6,820 bases of DNA from Flavihumibacter sp. (GTDB lineage Bacteria; Bacteroidota; Bacteroidia; Chitinophagales; Chitinophagaceae): assembly GCA_025455285.1 (NCBI GenBank), contig JALOMU010000086.1:1-6820 (forward strand), read 5' to 3'. Below the pieces are notes generated by a model that saw nothing but the letters and a program-made list of their open reading frames with translations, was not told the origin of the DNA and did not search any database. The position numbers were made by a program, and so were the translations under genes. This document shows, one piece after another, positions 1 to 5,274 of this stretch; position 1 is the stretch's first letter, and every line of letters starts with the position of its first letter.

Positions 1-152
1 ACCCGGTTTACAACTTCACCCTTGCGCTAAAATAACTAGGCCATTAATGCTGCAGCGCAGTACTCGATTGAGTCACCATGTTTAAGCCAATTAAGTTATT
101 AAATCATCTTCGAAGAGAACGTGATGCCGATTATAGAAAAGCAACTTTGAAG
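1..152. other. Left-end segment unrelated to the MFS gene it joins
   Basis: An MFS gene of this type should have its first three membrane helices encoded here, but no forward frame gives a hydrophobic MFS-like protein. The frame that becomes the transporter has a stop at 69-71, then an ATG at 78 followed by about 25 basic, polar residues. The other two frames have early stops. Recognisable MFS sequence begins at about position 153. Between 50 and 73 there are two tiny hairpin-like sequences (CTGC/GCAG and ACTC/GAGT), both too short to interpret. I see no promoter, RNA gene or transposon end. The segment is either a true rearrangement junction or a chimeric contig end; the sequence alone cannot decide. 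Confidence 0.6.
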
Positions 153-1034
153 TATATACCTGCAGGATTATCATTGATTGCTGATTATCATAGTTCAAAA
201 ACAAGATCATTGGCAGTAGGTATTCATATGACTGGATTGTATATGGGACAAGCACTCGGTGGATTTGGCGCAACCATTGCGGCTAACATATCCTGGCAGT
301 TTACATTCCAGTCTTTTGGACTAATTGGAATATTGTATTCGTTTATACTGCTTATTTTCCTGAAAGAACTTAGTGGAAAAACATCCACATCCGGCAGAAT
401 AGGCGAAGCTGTTTCACCCTTTAAAGCCATTCGTTTTTTATTGGGAAATCCTTCCTTTTGGATTCTGTTGCTGTATTTCACGCTTCCCAGTTTACCAGGA
501 TGGGCCGTTAAGAATTGGCTGCCAACACTTTTTTCCGACACATTGAACATTGACATGGCAACTGCTGGTCCACTTTCTACGATTACAACCTCCGGTTCTT
601 CCTTGATTGGCGTATTGATTGGTGGATATCTCTCGGATCGCTGGGTGCAGAAAAACCTGCGGGGACGTGTATACACAGGAGCAATCGGACTTGCACTCAC
701 CATTCCGGCGCTCGTTCTTATCGGATTTGGCAGCTCTCTTTTTCATATAGTTCTGGCAGCTTTTTGTTTTGGATTCGGATTTGGTTTATTTGATGCGAAT
801 AATATGCCGATTCTTTGTCAGCTCGTGCCCTCCAGGTACCGCGCTACCGGATATGGACTCATGAATCTTACCGGAATCTTCTCCGGCGCTTTAATCACCG
901 ACTGGTTGGGCAAATCCAGTGATGCCGGTAACCTCGGACAAAGTTTTGCCTGGCTGGCATTAGTGGTGCTTATCATTCTGACCATCCAACTTTATTTCCT
1001 TCGGCCAAAAACCATCGACTATGTACAATCCTGA
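78..1034 (+). CDS. MFS transporter, 5'-truncated (probable sialic acid/sugar permease)
   Basis: This is the C-terminal three quarters of a major facilitator superfamily permease of the inner membrane. From residue 26 onward it is typical: a TM4 end and loop (YIPAGLSLIADYH, R43, G48), TM5-TM6 at about 48-96, a polar central loop at about 97-115, and TM7-TM12 to about 307. The second-half motif A-like loop GGYLSDRW lies at 182-189, followed by R195/R197. Residues 1-25 are polar and basic and do not look like MFS. Family members have about 410-430 residues, so roughly 115-125 N-terminal residues (TM1-TM3) are missing. The ATG at 78 is simply the first start after a stop at 69-71 and is probably not the native start. 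The gene overlaps the downstream epimerase gene by 14 bp. A role in sialic-acid uptake (NanT-like) is inferred from the epimerase and sialidase neighbours. As it stands, the product is unlikely to be a working transporter. Confidence 0.8.
   Translation: MFKPIKLLNHLRRERDADYRKATLKYIPAGLSLIADYHSSKTRSLAVGIHMTGLYMGQALGGFGATIAANISWQFTFQSFGLIGILYSFILLIFLKELSGKTSTSGRIGEAVSPFKAIRFLLGNPSFWILLLYFTLPSLPGWAVKNWLPTLFSDTLNIDMATAGPLSTITTSGSSLIGVLIGGYLSDRWVQKNLRGRVYTGAIGLALTIPALVLIGFGSSLFHIVLAAFCFGFGFGLFDANNMPILCQLVPSRYRATGYGLMNLTGIFSGALITDWLGKSSDAGNLGQSFAWLALVVLIILTIQLYFLRPKTIDYVQS
1021..1034 (+). other. MFS/epimerase gene overlap (14 bp)
   Basis: The epimerase ATG at 1021-1023 precedes the MFS stop TGA at 1032-1034 in another frame. 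Upstream of the ATG there is no purine-rich ribosome site. A ribosome finishing the MFS gene is therefore the likely source of initiation. That is inference from geometry. Confidence 0.75.
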
Positions 1035-2226
1035 TTTAGCATATTACCAGGAATTTTATTCCAATCAATTACTCAAGGATACCATTCCCTTCTGGTTTCC
1101 CCGGTCCTATGATCAGGAATACGGCGGTTTCCTTTTGATGAGGGATGCAGATGGCAGCCTGATCGACGATGATAAAGCAGTTTGGATTCAGGGTCGTGCA
1201 ACCTGGCTGCTGGCAACCCTGTATAATACAGTTGAGCAAAAGGCCGAATGGCTGGAGGGGGCAAAACTTGGATATGATTTTCTGGTAAACTATTGTTTTG
1301 ATACGGATGGTCGCATGTTTTTTCACGTTACCAGGGATGGTAAACCCATCCGGAAACGCCGGTATTTCTTTTCTGAAACATTTGCTGTAATTGCGATGGC
1401 AGCTTATGCAAAGGCCAGTGGAGATGAAACTGCAGCTAATCGTTCCCGTGAGTTATTTGGAAAATGTATTCAATATGCCACTGTGCCTGGATTATTGGAA
1501 CCAAAATTCACGGATACCCGTCCGGCAATTGGAATTGGCGTTCCTATGATCATGATTAATACAGCGCAACAAGTTCGGGAAACAATTGGAGATGAGCGCT
1601 GCGATGAATGGATCAGTAATTGGATCCGAACCATCGAACAGTATTTTGTAAAAGATGATATCCGCTGTGTAATGGAGCAGGTGGCTCCGGACGGATCGAT
1701 CATCAACCATATAGACGGGAGAACGCTTAATCCCGGTCATGCTATTGAGGGTGCCTGGTTTATACTGGAAGAAGCAAAGTATCGTGGTAATGATCCGACT
1801 CTAATAAACCTGGGTTGCCGAATGCTGGATTATATGTGGGAGAGGGGATGGGACAATGAACATGGTGGCATCATCTACTTCCGCGATGTTTTTAATAAAC
1901 CGGTCCAGGAATACTGGCAGGATATGAAATTCTGGTGGCCGCAGAATGAAGCCATTATTGCCACTTTGTTGGCCTACCTGATGACGGGAAATGAGAAATA
2001 TGCCAAATGGCATCGCATGATTCACGAGTATGCCTATACTCACTTTCATGATTCCCAACACGGCGAATGGTATGGTTACCTGCATAGAAATGGAACAGTT
2101 GCGCAAACAGCAAAAGGAAATCTATTCAAAGGTCCTTTCCACTTACCCAGACAGGAATGGTATTGCCAAAAAATACTGAAGGAGTACCTTGCAGTTAAAT
2201 CAACTCAATGGATGGTAAATTCATAA
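1021..2226 (+). CDS. N-acylglucosamine 2-epimerase (AGE/RnBP family), NanE-like role
   Basis: This is a cytoplasmic (alpha/alpha)6-barrel epimerase expected to interconvert N-acetylmannosamine and N-acetylglucosamine. That step follows the lyase in Bacteroides-type sialic-acid catabolism, where an AGE-type enzyme replaces the enterobacterial NanE. The 401-residue length is full for the family. The active-site landmarks are in place: R59 in WIQGRATW, H240 in NPGHAIEGAW, E310 in WWPQNEAI, and H374 in KGPFHLPRQEW. These match the catalytic arginine, two histidines and glutamate described for cyanobacterial AGE, shifted by about two residues. The start at 1021 lies inside the 3' end of the MFS gene (14 bp overlap) with no Shine-Dalgarno sequence, suggesting coupled translation. 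The 3' end overlaps the permease gene by 19 bp. Related enzymes act on cellobiose or mannose; the sialidase in the same operon favours the amino-sugar substrate, but that choice is inference. Confidence 0.9.
   Translation: MYNPDLAYYQEFYSNQLLKDTIPFWFPRSYDQEYGGFLLMRDADGSLIDDDKAVWIQGRATWLLATLYNTVEQKAEWLEGAKLGYDFLVNYCFDTDGRMFFHVTRDGKPIRKRRYFFSETFAVIAMAAYAKASGDETAANRSRELFGKCIQYATVPGLLEPKFTDTRPAIGIGVPMIMINTAQQVRETIGDERCDEWISNWIRTIEQYFVKDDIRCVMEQVAPDGSIINHIDGRTLNPGHAIEGAWFILEEAKYRGNDPTLINLGCRMLDYMWERGWDNEHGGIIYFRDVFNKPVQEYWQDMKFWWPQNEAIIATLLAYLMTGNEKYAKWHRMIHEYAYTHFHDSQHGEWYGYLHRNGTVAQTAKGNLFKGPFHLPRQEWYCQKILKEYLAVKSTQWMVNS
2208..2226 (+). other. Epimerase/permease gene overlap (19 bp)
   Basis: The permease ATG at 2208 lies 19 bp before the end of the epimerase stop (TAA at 2224-2226). 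An AAGGAG at 2179-2184 is 23 nt upstream of the ATG, too far to be its ribosome site. The start is supported because the next residues lead directly into the first EamA helix. Confidence 0.75.
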
Positions 2227-3080
2227 CGGTGGGCATTCTCTTTGCCATATTATGGTCCTCAGCCGCCACTGCAACCAAGATTGCCTTGGAAAGCGCTCAA
2301 CCATTAGTGATAGCTGTAACCCGCTTCCTGTTGGCAGGCAGCCTGATGTTATTGATAACACATTTTTTCCTGGGCAATAGAAAACCAAGGGTAAAAGAAT
2401 GGAAACAACTGGTCGTTTATGGATTACTTAATGTAAGCCTTTACCTGGGTATTTATGTAATTGCCATGCAATTTCTGGGAGCGGGAATCGGAAGTCTTGC
2501 TATTGCCGTGAACCCGGTTTTTATCAGTATACTGGCTGCCCTTTTTTTTCGCTACCGTATTACAGGTAGTGCTGTTTTCTCATTGCTAGCCTGTTCTGCC
2601 GGTGTGCTGATCGCAGCCTGGCCCTTACTTCAAAACAGTACAGCCCAACCGATTGGGATTGTTTTACTGCTGAGCAGTATGCTCATCTATTCAATTGCGG
2701 CGATATATTATACCCGACAGCAATGGAATGGATTGGATAGCTTAACCATCAATGGATGGCATACCCTGGTAGGCGGAATGTTTTTGTTACCGATTGCTGC
2801 TGCAGGTTTCGATCCGGCCAAAAACAGGCTGGACACGCAATTCTGGGCCGGAACTTTATGGCTTACCATCCCGGTATCAATAGGTGCGGTGCAGGCCTGG
2901 TTGTATCTGTTAAAGAAAAATACAGTAGCCGCTTCCTATTGGTTATATGCCTGTCCCGTTTTTGGATTTTTGCTGGCTTTTATTTTTCTGAATGAACCCC
3001 TAACCTGGTTTACCCTCACAGGTATACTGCTGGTGACGAGTGGATTATATGTATCTCAAAAAACAAAAAAATTGACATGA
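2208..3080 (+). CDS. DMT superfamily permease, EamA type
   Basis: This 290-residue inner-membrane protein has two EamA repeats (about 5-140 and 148-284) and ten predicted helices, near 5-24, 31-52, 68-88, 94-114, 122-140, 148-168, 180-200, 215-235, 242-262 and 266-284. The second repeat ends with the family hallmark FLNEPLTW, then a glycine-rich last helix and a lysine-rich tail (KTKK). Length and topology are normal and the frame is intact. It starts within the last 19 bp of the epimerase gene and ends in an ATGA overlap with the sialidase gene, so it is co-translated with the nan-type genes. EamA proteins export or import varied metabolites, and the substrate cannot be read from sequence. 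Position between epimerase and sialidase suggests sialic acid, an amino sugar or another product of glycan breakdown. Family call is firm; substrate is a guess from context. Confidence 0.88.
   Translation: MDGKFITVGILFAILWSSAATATKIALESAQPLVIAVTRFLLAGSLMLLITHFFLGNRKPRVKEWKQLVVYGLLNVSLYLGIYVIAMQFLGAGIGSLAIAVNPVFISILAALFFRYRITGSAVFSLLACSAGVLIAAWPLLQNSTAQPIGIVLLLSSMLIYSIAAIYYTRQQWNGLDSLTINGWHTLVGGMFLLPIAAAGFDPAKNRLDTQFWAGTLWLTIPVSIGAVQAWLYLLKKNTVAASYWLYACPVFGFLLAFIFLNEPLTWFTLTGILLVTSGLYVSQKTKKLT
3077..3080 (+). other. Permease/sialidase ATGA stop-start overlap
   Basis: The sialidase ATG (3077-3079) and permease TGA (3078-3080) share bases in ATGA, a classic translational-coupling arrangement. 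The preceding bases are A-rich (A runs at about 3058-3071), as is common ahead of Bacteroidota starts, with no Shine-Dalgarno sequence. The start is further supported by the signal peptide immediately after it. Confidence 0.85.
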
Positions 3081-3136
3081 AAAAACTTTTATTGGTGATT
3101 ACAGCAGGCTGGTTGATTGTGTCAGGCGTTCAGGCA
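3077..3136 (+). other. Sec signal peptide of the sialidase
   Basis: Residues 1-20 have a KK n-region, a hydrophobic core (LLLVITAGWLIVSG) and a V-Q-A cleavage motif before QQEVP. There is no cysteine after the core, so it is a signal peptidase I type rather than a lipoprotein signal. The exact cleavage site is inferred. Confidence 0.8.
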
Positions 3137-4243
3137 CAACAGGAAGTTCCGGTTTTTGTATCCGGAGAAGAGGGGCATAAAAGTTATCGTATACCTGCCA
3201 TTATTGGATTGCCAGATGGAAAACTACTTGCCTTTTGTGAAGGCAGAGTGAATCATGCAGGTGATTTTGGAGACATCAATATTGTACTGAAAACAAGTAT
3301 GGATGGTGGTAATACCTGGTCTGCTTTGCAAACAGTAGTAGATTATGATAAGTTACAGGCTGGTAATCCTGCACCAGTGGTAGATATGCTGGATCCAGCA
3401 TATCCCAAGGGAAGGATCTTTTTATTCTATAATACGGGGAACAATCATGAAGGAGAAGTTCGAAAAGGGCAAGGGCTTCGGGAAGTATGGTATATCAGTT
3501 CCACCGATGGAGGCAAGTCCTGGTCGGAGCCGGTTAATATAACCACACAAACCCATCGGCCCAAGCAACCAGCCCTAAATCCTGCGTACAATTTTTCAGA
3601 AGACTGGAGAAGTTATGCGAATACTCCTGGTCATGCCATGCAATTGACCAGCGGCCCTTATAAAGGTAGAATATTTGTTGCGGCCAATCATTCTGCAGGA
3701 GTACCACAATACCAGTTTGAAGACTACCAGGCACATGGATTCTTCACGGATGATCATGGAAAAAGTTTTAAGTTAAGTGAGACCCTAAGCATACCCGGTA
3801 GTAATGAAGCCATTGCTGCAGAGTTATCAGGTGGACGCCTGATGTTAAATGCACGCAACCAGAAGGGAGATATTCGTGCTCGCATCGTTGCTAACAGTTC
3901 CAATGGTGGAGAAAGCTGGGATACCACCTACTTTGACCGGCAATTGCCCGATCCGGTTTGCCAGGGAACACTCCTGACTATTGGGAAAAAGAAAAAGAAA
4001 AATATCCTGGCATTCTGTAATGCAGCCGATGAGAAACGCAGAGATAACCTGACCCTGCGCATCAGTTATGATGATGGTAAAACCTGGTCGCGTTCCCTGC
4101 TCGTAGATAAAGCAAACGATCCCAAACAATCCGATCCAACTGCCTATTCGGATATCGTATTGTTGAATAAAAAAACAATCGGTGTACTCTATGAAAAAAA
4201 TGGTTACTCCACGATTCAATTCAAGGCGATGCGCTGGAAATAA
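3077..4243 (+). CDS. Exo-alpha-sialidase (neuraminidase, GH33-type), secreted
   Basis: This enzyme releases terminal sialic acid from glycoconjugates outside the cytoplasm. The 388-residue protein starts with a Sec signal (KK, hydrophobic stretch, VQA before Q21) and is otherwise one six-bladed propeller domain. Catalytic landmarks are visible: the arginine triad R38 (SYRIPAI), R260 (LNARN) and R328 (LTLRIS); R57 in FCEGR; the acid/base candidate D63 in DFGD; E244 or E249 in SNEAIAAEL; and nucleophile Y357 in AYSDI. Asp boxes (S-x-D-x-G-x-[TS]-W) occur at 74-81, 142-149 and 330-337, with degenerate copies at 224-231 (ends in F) and 274-281 (N for D). There is no added carbohydrate-binding module and no type IX secretion C-terminal domain, so a periplasmic location is likely. 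A lysine run at 304-308 sits in a loop. It is the last gene of the operon, joined to the permease by ATGA. It could be called nanH by function, but I leave the symbol open. Confidence 0.93.
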   Translation: MKKLLLVITAGWLIVSGVQAQQEVPVFVSGEEGHKSYRIPAIIGLPDGKLLAFCEGRVNHAGDFGDINIVLKTSMDGGNTWSALQTVVDYDKLQAGNPAPVVDMLDPAYPKGRIFLFYNTGNNHEGEVRKGQGLREVWYISSTDGGKSWSEPVNITTQTHRPKQPALNPAYNFSEDWRSYANTPGHAMQLTSGPYKGRIFVAANHSAGVPQYQFEDYQAHGFFTDDHGKSFKLSETLSIPGSNEAIAAELSGGRLMLNARNQKGDIRARIVANSSNGGESWDTTYFDRQLPDPVCQGTLLTIGKKKKKNILAFCNAADEKRRDNLTLRISYDDGKTWSRSLLVDKANDPKQSDPTAYSDIVLLNKKTIGVLYEKNGYSTIQFKAMRWK

Positions 4244-4249
4244 CCAACG
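4244..4249. other. Convergent junction between the two operons (6 bp)
   Basis: The sialidase stop TAA (4241-4243, + strand) and the hydrolase stop TAA (4252-4250, - strand) are separated by only six bases. The palindrome GTTATAAC at 4249-4256 is AT-rich and has no loop, so it is not a credible terminator. Either termination occurs inside the opposing coding regions, giving antisense 3' ends, or it depends on a factor such as Rho. Those outcomes are inferred. Confidence 0.7.
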
Positions 4250-5269
4250 TTATAACTTTTTCAGAAAGTCCAGCAACCCCTTAAAATAAGTGGCCTGATC
4301 ATCATAAAAACTCATATGGCTGCCCAATGGACAATGCAGGTAGGTACCTGCTTTGACCTGGGTAGCCATCCATTTCATGTGTTCCGGATCCATCGTATCA
4401 TGAGCGCCGCCGATGGTAAGGGTTGGTACCGATATTTTGGGTAGATCAGCTTTGCGATCCCAGTTCACCAGTTTACCGGCAATCCCGAATTCGCTGGGGC
4501 CCTGCATAGTTACATAAAGTGATTGATTCATTTTAGCGAAGGACCGGTTAACTGGTTCCGGCCACTGATCCAATGGCAAACGCAAAATATGTTTCGTATA
4601 AAAATTGGGCATCAGCAACTCCATATATTTCGGATTACCAAAATCTTTATTGGCTTCGAGCAGACGAATGGTATCTAATACCTTCGGATCCATTTGTTTG
4701 GCTAACACATCCTGTGCATATTTCCCATAATCCGGACAACTGGACATCATGTTGGATATTACCAGTCCCTTTAGATTTTCCTGGTATGCTAGTGCATATT
4801 CAAGGGCAAGAATACCTCCCCAGGAATGACCCAGCAAAACAAAATTATCTTTAGTAAGACCAAGGGCAGTACGAACCTGTTCTACTTCGCTGACGTAGCG
4901 ATTAAGATCCCAAAAACTGGTATCATTGGGATTGTCAGAATTGCCGCAACCTAACTGATCATAATAGATGAATTCAACCGAAGCAGCAGGCAGAAAGTTT
5001 TCAAAACATTCGAAATATTCGTGTGTGGCACCTGGACCGCCATTGAGCAATAATACTTTTAGTTGGGGATTGTTTCCGAATCGTTTGGTCCAAACCTTGA
5101 AATTTCCTTTCGGAGTCTGAATAGGGATCATACGAACGCCACCCGTTTGCAACCCGCTATCGGAGGGTTGCAAATAGCTAAGATCGGGAGCCTGTACACC
5201 GGGTTGGTTTTGCTGGCAGGCTGAAATAAAAATAACTGCTGTTAAGAATGGCAATAATCGTTTATACAT
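4250..5269 (-). CDS. Lipoprotein alpha/beta hydrolase, proline-iminopeptidase-like
   Basis: This is a 339-residue serine hydrolase of the proline iminopeptidase family (peptidase S33 type), which typically removes N-terminal proline or other residues from short peptides. The N-terminus is a lipoprotein signal with lipobox I-S-A-C (C18). The residues after C18 (QQNQPG) lack acidic residues, which argues weakly for a periplasmic-facing anchor rather than surface export. The mature part shows the oxyanion motif NGGPG at 76-80 (N where HGGPG is usual), the DQLGCGNSD segment at 104-112, nucleophile elbow GHSWGG with S149, acid candidate D291 (GGAHD), and H318 (GSHMS). A cap region falls between about 175 and 265. 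It starts 5 bp after the nnr stop with no Shine-Dalgarno sequence, so it is probably cotranscribed with nnr. True proline specificity is not established; other members are general esterases or amidases. Confidence 0.88.
   Translation of the reverse strand: MYKRLLPFLTAVIFISACQQNQPGVQAPDLSYLQPSDSGLQTGGVRMIPIQTPKGNFKVWTKRFGNNPQLKVLLLNGGPGATHEYFECFENFLPAASVEFIYYDQLGCGNSDNPNDTSFWDLNRYVSEVEQVRTALGLTKDNFVLLGHSWGGILALEYALAYQENLKGLVISNMMSSCPDYGKYAQDVLAKQMDPKVLDTIRLLEANKDFGNPKYMELLMPNFYTKHILRLPLDQWPEPVNRSFAKMNQSLYVTMQGPSEFGIAGKLVNWDRKADLPKISVPTLTIGGAHDTMDPEHMKWMATQVKAGTYLHCPLGSHMSFYDDQATYFKGLLDFLKKL
5219..5269 (-). other. Lipoprotein signal peptide of the hydrolase
   Basis: Seventeen residues with K3/R4, a hydrophobic core (LLPFLTAVIFI) and S-A just before C18 form a signal peptidase II site. 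The mature protein would begin with lipid-modified C18, followed by QQNQPG and a flexible linker to about residue 45. Confidence 0.8.
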
Positions 5270-5274
5270 AACTG

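Noticed and set aside
23..59. Inverted repeat TGCGCT / AGCGCA as a possible terminator or recombination site
   Set aside because: It is only 6 bp with a 25-base spacer, no T tract and no attC or IS-end consensus; chance is a sufficient explanation.
224..703. 159-codon open frame on the minus strand within the MFS gene
   Set aside because: It lies entirely antisense to a recognisable membrane protein and its translation has no domain, signal or coherent hydrophobic pattern.
1801..2106. 101-codon open frame on the minus strand within the epimerase gene
   Set aside because: It is a shadow of the conserved epimerase C-terminal half with no independent support.
2179..2184. AAGGAG as a ribosome-binding site for the permease
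   Set aside because: It is 23 nt from the ATG, well outside normal spacing, and lies within epimerase codons; Bacteroidota rarely rely on this element.
3845..4219. 124-codon open frame on the minus strand within the sialidase gene
   Set aside because: It is antisense to conserved catalytic motifs (R260, R328, Y357), and its translation resembles no family.
4249..4270. Bidirectional terminator at the convergent junction
   Set aside because: The 8-bp palindrome GTTATAAC has no loop or GC-rich stem, and the nearby CTTT/AAAG pairing is only 4 bp inside the hydrolase coding region.
4573..4854. 93-codon plus-strand open frame within the hydrolase gene
   Set aside because: It is antisense to the hydrolase core including the GHSWGG elbow, and the product has no recognisable feature.
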